Shown: positions 1 through 7,294 of the stretch, one piece after another
Numbering within the stretch: the stretch's first letter is position 1
Layout: every line of letters starts with the position of its first letter
Origin: Equadaptatus sp045601305
GTDB taxonomy: Bacteria > Synergistota > Synergistia > Synergistales > Synergistaceae
NCBI GenBank assembly: GCA_045601305.1
Contig: JAZRZG010000008.1
Location: 1-29,088 of the forward strand
Length of the DNA stretch: 29,088 nt
Direction of reading: 5' to 3'
The notes under the pieces: model-generated
What the model saw: the letters and a program-made list of their open reading frames with translations, nothing else
Databases searched by the model: none
What the model was told of the DNA's origin: nothing
Position numbers and translations under genes: made by a program

Positions 1-1155
1 CGGAGGGTCAAGCACAACAGTATCGAATTTTTCGTCTGAAAGCTCTGTTGATATTTTTTCAGCTGTATCTTCATAAACAGCGATATTATCAAGATTATTC
101 AGTTTAGCGTTACGCGCGATATATTTTGATGCCGCGCGCCAGCTTTCAACCGCGGTAACTTTTTTCGCGTTTTCCGCAAGAAAACAACTTAAAGTGCCTG
201 TGCCCGCATAAAGCTCAAGTATATTTTCCGCACGGCACTCTTTAGCTTTTTCAGCCGCATACTTGTACAAATTCAAAGTCTGTTCACTGTTTATTTGGAA
301 GAATGAAGAAATTTCAGATACAAATCTATACTTGCCAAGCGTTTCTGTGAGTTCCTGTCTGCCGAATATGCGGCGGAATACTCCGCCCCAGATAAAGTTA
401 CCCTGCACATCGTTTTTATTCAGTACAAGCCCGTTAAGGCTTGAATTACATTCAACTGCTGCAAGCAGCGCCTTCTCTTTTTCGTTCGGAAGACGATTGA
501 CTACAACACTTCCAAGTGATTCTCCGCTGAATTTTGCAAAGCGCAATACAATGTGACGGATAAAGTTACCGGCGTTTTTCGGCTGTTTTTCGTCGTAGCC
601 GTTGATTTTTCTGTCTTCAAAAAATTGTTTGAGGGTAAGTATTTCGCGTTCAAGTTCCGGGAAAAGCACGGGACACGCATTAAATTCCACCACATCGTGA
701 CTGCGTTTTTTGTAAAAGCCCAGTTTGAAACGACTTCTGAAATCTTTCTGCGCAGGAAGGGCTGCCTTGTTTCTGTAGTGCCATTGGGAAGGAGATGCAG
801 TACAGTCAGAAACAGGCGGATTTTCAATTCCGCCTATGCGTGAAAGAGCGTCATAAACAGTTCGTGTTTTGAGTTTCAGCTGTGCCGCGTAATTTATATG
901 CTGCAGCTGGCAGCCGCCGCATTTTCCGAAATCGGCGCAACGAGGTTTAATTCTGTCAGGAGAATTGTTAAAGTGTTTCAGTACCTTTGCAATGCCATAT
1001 TTTTTCTTGAGAGTCACAATTCTTGCCGAAACTTTTTCGCCGGGCAGTGCATCGGGAACAAACAGGACAAACTCATTTTCGCCGACACGCGCAATGCCTT
1101 CGCCTTCGTTGTTAAGCCCGGTTATGCTTATTTCTAAAATATCGCCCTGCTGCAT
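1..1155 (-). CDS. rlmD: 23S rRNA (uracil-5-)-methyltransferase, RlmD/RlmCD-TrmA family, 3' end cut by window
   Basis: A SAM-dependent RNA m5U methyltransferase. The frame is open from the ATG at 1155 to base 1 (385 residues), and the C-terminal part lies beyond the left edge. The N-terminal ~60 residues look like a TRAM RNA-binding domain. They are followed by a cysteine cluster CADFGKCGGC and a fourth cysteine in NACPVLF, the family pattern for a [4Fe-4S] cluster. The SAM motif reads LELYAGTGTLS, and the last residues visible are VVLDPP, the family's DPP motif. The catalytic cysteine and general base lie outside the window. The ATG starts 1 nt after the tsaB stop, so it is the last visible gene of the acpS-nnrD-tsaE-tsaB operon. 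Whether it modifies U1939, U747, both, or tRNA U54 cannot be told from the sequence. Confidence 0.9.
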   Translation of the reverse strand, partial: MQQGDILEISITGLNNEGEGIARVGENEFVLFVPDALPGEKVSARIVTLKKKYGIAKVLKHFNNSPDRIKPRCADFGKCGGCQLQHINYAAQLKLKTRTVYDALSRIGGIENPPVSDCTASPSQWHYRNKAALPAQKDFRSRFKLGFYKKRSHDVVEFNACPVLFPELEREILTLKQFFEDRKINGYDEKQPKNAGNFIRHIVLRFAKFSGESLGSVVVNRLPNEKEKALLAAVECNSSLNGLVLNKNDVQGNFIWGGVFRRIFGRQELTETLGKYRFVSEISSFFQINSEQTLNLYKYAAEKAKECRAENILELYAGTGTLSCFLAENAKKVTAVESWRAASKYIARNAKLNNLDNIAVYEDTAEKISTELSDEKFDTVVLDPP

Positions 1156-1156
1156 A

Positions 1157-1822
1157 TTATTTACCTTTAGAGGGACCAATATCAGGCTCTCTCAGATAAT
1201 TTCCGCGTACTTCTTCCGGAGACACGGCTGCTTGGACATATTTTTCACCTATAAGCGCAATGACACCGTCAGGCGCATACTCACGTTCTGCTTTTACGTT
1301 GGCAAGTGCCGTCAGTTGTTCATACAAGTGTACATCAGAACCAATCAGAACTGCCGCGGACAGTTCGTTAAGTTGTAGCGCAAGATCTGCGGCTTCAATA
1401 AAACAAGGTTCTATCAGTACCATTGTATTTCCGTTTTCAGTTCTGTAAACCGCGGCATAAACGGCATCACCGCGTGCTTTAAGCATAGGAGCGTAAATGC
1501 CGTCATTTTTACAAAAATCAAACGCAAGCGTTTCAAGCGTTGACACCTGAATTACCCTTTTACCTGCCGCCTTAGCAAGCGCAGCCGCATAAGCTGTTCC
1601 GGTACGGATGCCTGTGTAGTAGCCGGGACCTGTTGCTGTGCAAATATAATTTATGCCGCAAAGCGTTTTGTCTGCTGCTCTCAGAACATTGTCAACGACC
1701 TCAGGCAGTGCTTCAGACTGTTTTTTTCCAAGCATCTGTTCAGCGTGCGCAATTACCTGCCCATTTTCGCTCACTGCTGCACATGTCCATTTTGTTGTTG
1801 TATCGATTCCGAGTATTATCAT
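1157..1822 (-). CDS. tsaB: tRNA t6A37 biosynthesis protein TsaB
   Basis: TsaB is the ASKHA-fold partner of TsaD; with TsaE they transfer threonylcarbamoyl to A37 of ANN-decoding tRNAs. The 221-residue protein begins MIILGIDTTT, the usual N-terminal strand and phosphate loop, and carries GPGYYTGIR at residues 65-73, matching the family GPGSFTGLR motif. Its length is normal for the family. The ATG at 1822 follows an AGGTAAC ribosome site. It sits directly downstream of tsaE, a common pairing, and upstream of rlmD. TsaD and TsaC are not in the window. Confidence 0.93.
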   Translation of the reverse strand: MIILGIDTTTKWTCAAVSENGQVIAHAEQMLGKKQSEALPEVVDNVLRAADKTLCGINYICTATGPGYYTGIRTGTAYAAALAKAAGKRVIQVSTLETLAFDFCKNDGIYAPMLKARGDAVYAAVYRTENGNTMVLIEPCFIEAADLALQLNELSAAVLIGSDVHLYEQLTALANVKAEREYAPDGVIALIGEKYVQAAVSPEEVRGNYLREPDIGPSKGK

Positions 1823-1834
1823 TGTATGTTACCT

Positions 1835-2299
1835 TTATTTTGCAAGTCCGCGCAAAAGTTCTTGAGCTCTGTCTCCGACAGCCTCAAGCGTTAAACAGCG
1901 ATTAGTTTTTTCTGTTTGTTCAAAAGTGATTTTTAGCACGTTGCTGACAGGAATATTTTTCCAGCGCTCTGCCCATTCGACAACGAGCAGACAGTCGTCG
2001 TCAAGATAATCTTCAAGGGCAAGGCTGTCCACTTCGCGTTCTGTTTCCAGTCTGTAAAGGTCTGCATGAATTAGCGGCGGCTGCGTGTTGTATTCGTTTA
2101 TGAGGATGAAGGTAGGACTTTTGATTTTGTTTGCTCCAAGCGCATTTCCTATACCTTGCGTAAGTCTCGTTTTTCCCATGCCAAGACCTCCGTAAAGCAA
2201 AATGACAAGTCCGCCGTAAGCAAGACTGCCAATGCGTTTTCCGATTTCAAACGTCTTATGTTCGCTTTCGCTTGTCAGCTGCAGTTTACTTGAGCACAC
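1835..2299 (-). CDS. tsaE: tRNA t6A37 biosynthesis ATPase TsaE
   Basis: The P-loop ATPase that drives turnover of the TsaB-TsaD complex. It has 154 residues, with a Walker A GGLGMGKT at residues 37-44, then SPTF, HADLYRL and VEWAER, the usual order of TsaE motifs. The start is a GTG at 2299, which overlaps the end of nnrD by 14 nt; a GAGG lies about 11 nt upstream, inside nnrD. The overlap and the short gap to tsaB suggest translational coupling. A small start shift cannot be excluded, because the first residues are not conserved in the family. Confidence 0.93.
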   Translation of the reverse strand: MCSSKLQLTSESEHKTFEIGKRIGSLAYGGLVILLYGGLGMGKTRLTQGIGNALGANKIKSPTFILINEYNTQPPLIHADLYRLETEREVDSLALEDYLDDDCLLVVEWAERWKNIPVSNVLKITFEQTEKTNRCLTLEAVGDRAQELLRGLAK

Positions 2300-3140
2300 T
2301 GGGCAGCACCTCAGCTATTTCACGTGCAAGAGCTCCGCGAAGACCGTACTTTGCTTCAAGCACTTCCCCTGCGCCAGCATGCGCAAGGGCACCGGCTGTT
2401 AACGCATCAAAAATATTCATTCCCGACGCTGTAAACGCACTGATTATACCGCTCAAAACATCTCCGGAGCCCGGAATTGCCAAAGCAGCAGAACCTGCCA
2501 TAATTTTGCGCATTTCTTTTCCGCGGCTGACAAGTGTATTTTTACCCTTCAGCAGCGCCGCGCCAAATCTCGCAGAAAGCATAGCACAACTCTTTTCTCT
2601 GTCGGCTTGCACTTCGTCAGCCGTAATTGAAAGAAGATGTGCAGCTTCGCCTGCGTGGGGCGTAACGGCAACATTGTCTCTGCGCGCCAAAGAAAGTTCA
2701 TTCAAAAACCAAAGCGCGTCAGCGTCAAGAATAAGCGGCTTTGAGCAACATTCGATAAACTTAATGGCCGTTTTGCCAAGTCTTTCGGCACGGCTTATTC
2801 CGGGGCCGAAAATTGCTGCGTCACAGCGTTTATCCCATTGATTTACAGTTCTGAACAGCGACTCAGCGCACAAAACACCGTCCAGACTCTTAACAGGCGC
2901 AATAATTGCCTCAGGCAAAAAAGAAGCAGCGCTTTCTGCCATAAAATCCGGAACAGCAAGCACAACGTAACCGGCACCCGCGCGAAGCGCGCCAAGGGCA
3001 GCAAGCAGAGGTGCGCCTCTATAATTAAAACTGCCGCCGCAAACGAAAACTCCCCCGCGATTTCCTTTGTGAATATCGTCGGATAGTACGGGAAGCATTT
3101 CACGCAGTCTTTCTTTGCCGTATTCTGTAAGATTATTCAT
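2286..3140 (-). CDS. nnrD: ADP-dependent NAD(P)H-hydrate dehydratase (NnrD, ribokinase-like fold)
   Basis: It repairs hydrated NADH and NADPH (S form), using ADP as the usual cofactor of bacterial enzymes. The 284-residue protein has HKGNRGGVFVCGGS at residues 24-37, VTPHAGEAAHL near the middle and GSGDVLSG from residue 224, the Asp-containing catalytic loop of the family. Many bacteria make a fusion of about 500 residues with an N-terminal epimerase (NnrE). Here only the dehydratase half is present and nothing precedes it but acpS. In many genomes this gene pair sits beside acpS and tsaE, as here. The ATG at 3140 abuts the acpS stop. Confidence 0.92.
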   Translation of the reverse strand: MNNLTEYGKERLREMLPVLSDDIHKGNRGGVFVCGGSFNYRGAPLLAALGALRAGAGYVVLAVPDFMAESAASFLPEAIIAPVKSLDGVLCAESLFRTVNQWDKRCDAAIFGPGISRAERLGKTAIKFIECCSKPLILDADALWFLNELSLARRDNVAVTPHAGEAAHLLSITADEVQADREKSCAMLSARFGAALLKGKNTLVSRGKEMRKIMAGSAALAIPGSGDVLSGIISAFTASGMNIFDALTAGALAHAGAGEVLEAKYGLRGALAREIAEVLPSVLK

Positions 3141-3494
3141 CTATTCACCTTCTGCAACAACAAACGCCGCCGCACAGTTATCCTCATGGGAAATTGAAAG
3201 AAAAACCTTGGATATTCCTTCAGGCAGCTGTTCTTCAAATACAAATTCAGGACCGTTTTCCGTTCTTCTGACAGAAACGGCATTTACTCCGAGTTTCCAC
3301 AGTCCGCATTTCAAAGCCTTAGCAAGCGCTTCACGCGCGGCAAAGGAAGCGGCGTAGTGTTCTTCGGGGTATGCGGATTTTTCGGCATATTCAATTTCCT
3401 CAGCAGAAAATACTCTTTCTGCAAAGCCTTTTTTTTCAACGGCAGACTTCATTCTGCTTATACTGCACAAATCAATTCCTATGCCTTTAATCAC
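3141..3494 (-). CDS. acpS: holo-[acyl-carrier-protein] synthase
   Basis: It transfers 4'-phosphopantetheine from CoA to the serine of acyl carrier protein. At 117 residues it has the length of trimeric AcpS enzymes. GIGIDLC at the N-terminus provides the metal-binding Asp8; FAAREALAKAL holds Glu55 of the second metal/CoA site; FLSISHE is the C-terminal signature. The start is a GTG at 3494 with GAGG about 6 nt upstream. It is the first gene of the leftward operon; a possible promoter lies about 75 nt upstream. Confidence 0.94.
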   Translation of the reverse strand: MIKGIGIDLCSISRMKSAVEKKGFAERVFSAEEIEYAEKSAYPEEHYAASFAAREALAKALKCGLWKLGVNAVSVRRTENGPEFVFEEQLPEGISKVFLSISHEDNCAAAFVVAEGE

Positions 3495-3566
3495 GTTTGC
3501 ACCTCAAAAACTGTCAGTCCTCAGCCGAGCTTCTATGCCTGTGAAGCTCTGCCCTTTCTGCATTTA

Positions 3567-3595
3567 ATACTATCACAAAATATAAATTCTTGCAG
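3567..3595 (-). promoter_or_regulatory. possible promoter for the acpS operon
   Basis: On the minus strand CTGCAA (3590-3595) and TAGTAT (3567-3572) are separated by 17 nt, in an AT-rich stretch upstream of acpS. The -35 match is poor. The same hexamer read on the other strand is the -35 of the tRNA promoter. Weakly supported. Confidence 0.35.
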
Positions 3596-3618
3596 TATTA
3601 TGAAAACAAGGGTAAAAT
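3590..3618 (+). promoter_or_regulatory. sigma-70-type promoter for tRNA-Leu/hydE
   Basis: TTGCAG (3590-3595), a 17-nt spacer and TAAAAT (3613-3618) give a good consensus spacing. Transcription would begin near 3625, just before the mature tRNA 5' end at 3633. No terminator is seen between the tRNA and hydE, so this promoter probably also serves hydE and the next gene. Confidence 0.65.
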
Positions 3619-3632
3619 TTAATGTGTAATGT

Positions 3633-3716
3633 GCGAGAGTGGTGAAACTGGTATACACGCAAGACTTAGGATCTTGTGCCTTCGGCGTAGGGGTTCAAGT
3701 CCCCTCTCTCGCACCA
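3633..3716 (+). tRNA. tRNA-Leu (anticodon UAG)
   Basis: A class II tRNA of 84 nt. The acceptor stem GCGAGAG pairs with CTCTCGC, followed by discriminator A and an encoded CCA (3714-3716). The anticodon stem CAAGA/TCTTG encloses the loop CTTAGGA, so the anticodon is TAG (3667-3669), reading CUN leucine codons. A variable arm (TGCCTTCGGCGTA) with a UUCG-type loop and the T arm GGGTTCAAGTCCC are evident. The gene is followed after 13 nt by the hydE start codon. Confidence 0.97.
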
Positions 3717-3729
3717 ACGAGGTATTACA

Positions 3730-4800
3730 ATGGACTTAGAATACAGTATCAGCGATCTTATTGCTCTTGTCAAACAACTGAAACAGACCGGTTCTCTGGA
3801 ATACAACAGAGACTATAAAGCTTTGCTTTCCTGCGAAAATCCTGACTTTCATACCATCCTCTACTCTGCTGCCAACGAAGTCACAAAAGAGCGTTTCGGC
3901 AATAAGATTTATCTTCGCGGAATTATAGAATTTTCAAATTACTGTAAAAACGACTGTTTTTACTGCGGACTCAGAAAAGGCAACAAAAAACTTGACCGTT
4001 ACAGACTTACAAAAGACGAAATCCTCGCAAGCTGCGACTATGGATATTCAAAAGGTATCAGGACTTTCGTACTGCAAAGCGGCGAAGACAAATTCTACAC
4101 CGATGACATAGTCTGCGATATAATAATTTCAATAAAAACGCGGTTTTCAGACTGCGCAGTCACACTTTCACTCGGTGAAAAAACAAAACAAAGCTATCAG
4201 CGTTTTTTTGAAGCAGGAGCCGACAGATATCTTCTTCGTCAGGAAACTTCAAATCCTGAATATTATGTACGCCTGCACCCTGTTACAATGTCCTGCGAAA
4301 AACGTCTTCAGTGCCTCAGCGACCTAAAAGAAACAGGTTATCAGACAGGCGCCGGATTTATGATTGACACACCCTACCAAACTGTTCAAGATATCGTCGG
4401 AGAGTTGAAATTTATGAAAAATTTTCAGCCTCAGATGGTTGGCATAGGTCCTTTTATAGCACACAAGGATACGCCGTTCAAGAATTTTCCCAACGGAAGC
4501 GCCGACCTCACACTGCGTGTCATAAGCATGGTACGTTTAATGCTTCCCGATACAATGATTCCTGCGACTACCGCTTTGGGCAGCATATCAGAAGACAGCA
4601 GAATATCAGCGTTTTCCGCGGGAGCAAATGTCATAATGCCCAATATATCTCCCGACAGAGCAAAGGCAAACTACAGCATATACGACGGCAAAGCCGACAC
4701 AGATATTGACGAACTGAAAAAAAGCATCGAAGCACAGGGATTTGAAATAGTCACAGACAGAGGAGATCATAAAGATTTTCAGCAGCATGAAAGTATCTAA
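3730..4800 (+). CDS. hydE: [FeFe]-hydrogenase H-cluster maturation radical SAM protein HydE
   Basis: A radical-SAM enzyme that, with HydF and HydG, builds the [2Fe] subcluster of [FeFe] hydrogenase. The 356-residue protein has LRGIIEFSNYCKNDCFYCGLR at residues 62-82, giving the CxxxCxxC cluster motif (Cys72, 76, 79) in the wording typical of HydE. GADRYLLRQETSNPEYY and PDRAKANYSIYDGK further support the call. Close relatives are PylB and BioB; the motif context favours HydE over both. GAGG at 3719-3722 lies 7 nt before the ATG and 2 nt past the tRNA CCA. HydF, HydG and the hydrogenase are not in the window. Its presence points to fermentative hydrogen metabolism (inference). Confidence 0.9.
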   Translation: MDLEYSISDLIALVKQLKQTGSLEYNRDYKALLSCENPDFHTILYSAANEVTKERFGNKIYLRGIIEFSNYCKNDCFYCGLRKGNKKLDRYRLTKDEILASCDYGYSKGIRTFVLQSGEDKFYTDDIVCDIIISIKTRFSDCAVTLSLGEKTKQSYQRFFEAGADRYLLRQETSNPEYYVRLHPVTMSCEKRLQCLSDLKETGYQTGAGFMIDTPYQTVQDIVGELKFMKNFQPQMVGIGPFIAHKDTPFKNFPNGSADLTLRVISMVRLMLPDTMIPATTALGSISEDSRISAFSAGANVIMPNISPDRAKANYSIYDGKADTDIDELKKSIEAQGFEIVTDRGDHKDFQQHESI

Positions 4801-5862
4801 ATGAAAAATTTGCACCTGACAGCAATTGCTGCACTGATAATAACGCTGACCGCTTCTCCGCTTCTTGCGGACAATTTTGAACTGCGCATACCCTTCGAAG
4901 AAGGCGCAAAAGTTGTCGCTGTACGAGCCGGACAACTTCCGGTTGAACTTGGTAAAGTCATCAAAATACCGCACAGCACACGTTATCCGGCATATACAGC
5001 AAGCGCATGGGGAGAAGAAAGCGCAGTCTGTGCCTCTGCAGTCAATGCCATGCACCTTCTCGTCGGCGTTGAAAAAGGCAAAGGCAGAACAATCAGCATA
5101 ATTCCGCAGGAAACAATTGCTCCTGCCGCAAAAGCAGGCACATCTTTTATTCTCTCCGCTAAAGCGGGAACAGGCTGTTTCGGCGCTTGGTCGCCAAAAA
5201 CAGGGTCTGAAGTTGTGCTGAGAAATACAGACGGCGCCGAAAGAAAACTCTCAAAAGAAGAATTTATCAAAAAAGGCGAAACTCTGATTATAAAAGTACA
5301 GGATACAAAAATTCCTGTATTTGTCGAAATTGAGAACCGTCCGGGCGGCAGAGTGCTCCTGTATGATGAAAAAGGCTGGACAATCGCCGGACGTGTTTTA
5401 CGTCCGCTTGCAGGAACAGGGCGTTTTGAAGGAACAAAATTCCAAACACGCGGCAGACTCCGCGCAAATCACCCCGGAGTTATTGACTACAGCACTTCTG
5501 AGTACGGTACAATAGGCGGTTTTCAGATTATTCCGTGGGAACACGCGCTCACCTCAACAGAGATGCAGGGGGCGTGGACTCTTACACAGTGGCTCATTAT
5601 TGCTCCTGAAGACGGGAAATCAAAAATGAGCGGCACGTTTCCGCTTTATCACAACAGCTTTACACCCGGAGTCAACAGAGAACAGGGCGAGCAGCTTTGG
5701 GATATGTGGTCAACCTATGGGCGCACCTCACCTTTGCTTGTCCGCATAAACGGCGGCGAATGGCAGCAGGTACCGGAAACAGCGGGAAGACAAGACAGAG
5801 CGCTTGAAAATGTCACACATTTAAGAATATACTACCCTACAACAGCTGAACCGGGAAAATAA
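4801..5862 (+). CDS. exported protein of unknown function
   Basis: I do not recognise the family. The 353-residue protein starts with a clear signal peptide: MKNLH, a hydrophobic run to about residue 18, then SPLLA-DN, with likely cleavage after Ala23. The mature part looks like a beta-rich soluble domain, with many Gly/Thr/Ile strands, few long helices and no further membrane segment. Residues ~200-290 hold a Gly- and aromatic-rich stretch (GTKFQTRGRLRANHPG, YGTIGGFQIIPWEHAL) that might be the conserved core. Only two cysteines occur in the mature protein, near residues 77 and 125. The ATG is the very next base after the hydE TAA, so the two are probably translationally coupled, and a terminator follows. 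A functional tie to hydrogenase maturation is not implied by sequence; an exported protein would act in a different compartment. Confidence 0.8.
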   Translation: MKNLHLTAIAALIITLTASPLLADNFELRIPFEEGAKVVAVRAGQLPVELGKVIKIPHSTRYPAYTASAWGEESAVCASAVNAMHLLVGVEKGKGRTISIIPQETIAPAAKAGTSFILSAKAGTGCFGAWSPKTGSEVVLRNTDGAERKLSKEEFIKKGETLIIKVQDTKIPVFVEIENRPGGRVLLYDEKGWTIAGRVLRPLAGTGRFEGTKFQTRGRLRANHPGVIDYSTSEYGTIGGFQIIPWEHALTSTEMQGAWTLTQWLIIAPEDGKSKMSGTFPLYHNSFTPGVNREQGEQLWDMWSTYGRTSPLLVRINGGEWQQVPETAGRQDRALENVTHLRIYYPTTAEPGK

Positions 5863-5890
5863 CATACATTACAGAACATCTACAAAAAAA

Positions 5891-5918
5891 ATTCTCCGGC
5901 AAAACGGAGAGTTTTTTT
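5891..5918 (+). terminator. rho-independent terminator after the hydE operon
   Basis: ATTCTCCG pairs with CGGAGAGT (one G-U pair) around the loop GCAAAA, followed directly by a run of T. It lies 28 nt past the stop of the exported-protein gene, on the plus strand. Confidence 0.85.
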
Positions 5919-6208
5919 GATATCAACAATACTTTAGTTGATTTTCAAAACAATACTCAACTGATATTTACAGTAAAATATTGCCGTTTATTCAGCAATG
6001 GCAAGACTTTGCGGCGTTTAGGCATTGAATTGAAATTTCTGCCGCAAAAAAATCTTGCCGCCAATTTTCATAACACGACAAAAAGCGGTTTCTTTTTCAT
6101 GTGGGCAAACGCTCTCATTTTGCACAGCATTTTAGAAACGACCATTTCAAAATGACTAAATTTCGCATAGGGCATTGTGAAATGACGGGTGTAGGCGAGG
6201 GTTTCGCA
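5919..6208. repeat. gene-free spacer with an imperfect inverted repeat; possible dispersed repeat
   Basis: This 290-nt stretch between two convergent transcription units has no credible gene. It contains a 12-bp inverted repeat with one mismatch (CATTTCAAAATG at 6143-6154 and CATTGTGAAATG at 6173-6184), plus AT-rich sequence with short runs such as GCCGCAAAAAAATCTTGCCGCC. The texture (several short palindromic pieces, stop codons in all frames) suggests a decayed or non-coding repeat. Whether it occurs elsewhere in the genome cannot be judged from this window. Confidence 0.4.
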
Positions 6209-6210
6209 TT

Positions 6211-6238
6211 AAAAAATCCGACGTTTTCCCGCCGGATT
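6211..6238 (-). terminator. rho-independent terminator after glpX
   Basis: Read on the minus strand, AATCCGGCG pairs with CGTCGGATT (one G-U pair) around GGAAAA, followed by TTTT. It lies 17 nt past the glpX stop and closes the long def-to-glpX operon. Confidence 0.85.
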
Positions 6239-6255
6239 GTGTGATGTTTTACCGG

Positions 6256-7242
6256 TTATGCTTTGTATCTGTCTCCGCTGATTTCGTTGAGTTTCTTGGT
6301 GTTGTGTATTGCGTTGATGTAGCGCATTGTTCCGCTTTCTGCTCTCATGACGAGTGACTGTGTTTCTATGCCGCGTCCTGTGTAGCGTACGCCTTTAAGC
6401 CAGTCACCGTCTGTTACGCCTGTCGCTGCGAAGAATACGTTGTCTGTGGCAACGAGGTCGTTGAGTGTGAGGACTTTTTTGTAGTCCATGCCGGCTTCGT
6501 CGCATTTTCTTTTTTCTTCGTCGTTTCTCGGCCACAATTTGCACTGCATATTGCCGCCAGCGCATTTGAGCGCGCAGGAGGTTATAACGGCTTCAGGTGA
6601 GCCTCCAATACCCATCATGAGGTCTATACCTGACTGCGGGTTGCAGGTGGAGAGACATCCGGCAACATCGCCGTCTGTGATGAGGCGTATGCGCGCGCCT
6701 GCCGCACGTATCTGTCTGATGAGTTCGTCGTGGCGCGGTCGGTCAAGCACGCAGACTGTAACGTCTGAAACTGTTTTATGGAGTGCTTTCGCGACTTCTT
6801 TGACGTTTTCTTCCGGTGTCGCTTCTATATTGATTGCTGAGCCTGACTGTGCGCCAGTAGCTATTTTGTTCATGTAGAATACATGCTTGGGGTCGTACAT
6901 TGTGCCTCTTTCCGCAAATGCAACAACGCTGACTGCATTCGGAAGTCCGAGTGCCGTAAGGCGTGTTCCGTCAACCGGATCAACGGCTATGTCAACCTGA
7001 GGCTCTGCGCCTGTGCCCAGTTTTTCTCCGTTGAAAAGCATCGGCGCTTCGTCTTTTTCGCCTTCACCGATGACTACTATACCGTCCATGTGTACGGTAT
7101 TCAGCATGTAGCGCATTGCGTCAACCGCCGCGCCGTCAACTGCGTTTTTGTCGCCTCTGCCCATATAGCGTGCCGCTGACATTGCCGCTGCTTCTGTTGC
7201 TCTTACCATTTCAAGTGCGATATTTCTGTCGGGTGCTGACAT
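6256..7242 (-). CDS. glpX: fructose-1,6-bisphosphatase class II (GlpX)
   Basis: It hydrolyses fructose-1,6-bisphosphate to fructose-6-phosphate in gluconeogenesis; some members also take sedoheptulose-1,7-bisphosphate. The 328-residue protein carries VIGEGEKDEAP at residues 57-67 and DIAVDPVDGTRL at 84-95, the acidic metal-binding motifs of the Li+-sensitive phosphatase superfamily in GlpX form, then ITDGDVAG and MGIGGSPEAV. Length is normal. The ATG at 7242 is preceded by GGAGGAG. It is the last gene of its operon, 52 nt after purB, with a terminator behind it. Confidence 0.94.
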   Translation of the reverse strand: MSAPDRNIALEMVRATEAAAMSAARYMGRGDKNAVDGAAVDAMRYMLNTVHMDGIVVIGEGEKDEAPMLFNGEKLGTGAEPQVDIAVDPVDGTRLTALGLPNAVSVVAFAERGTMYDPKHVFYMNKIATGAQSGSAINIEATPEENVKEVAKALHKTVSDVTVCVLDRPRHDELIRQIRAAGARIRLITDGDVAGCLSTCNPQSGIDLMMGIGGSPEAVITSCALKCAGGNMQCKLWPRNDEEKRKCDEAGMDYKKVLTLNDLVATDNVFFAATGVTDGDWLKGVRYTGRGIETQSLVMRAESGTMRYINAIHNTKKLNEISGDRYKA

Positions 7243-7294
7243 TTTTCTCTCCTCCGTGTTGTAAAAATTTTATGTTTATGTAAAAAATGTAAAG

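Noticed and set aside
263..1137. Plus-strand reading frames opposite rlmD
   Set aside because: They are shadows of the minus-strand rlmD frame, which carries all the family motifs.
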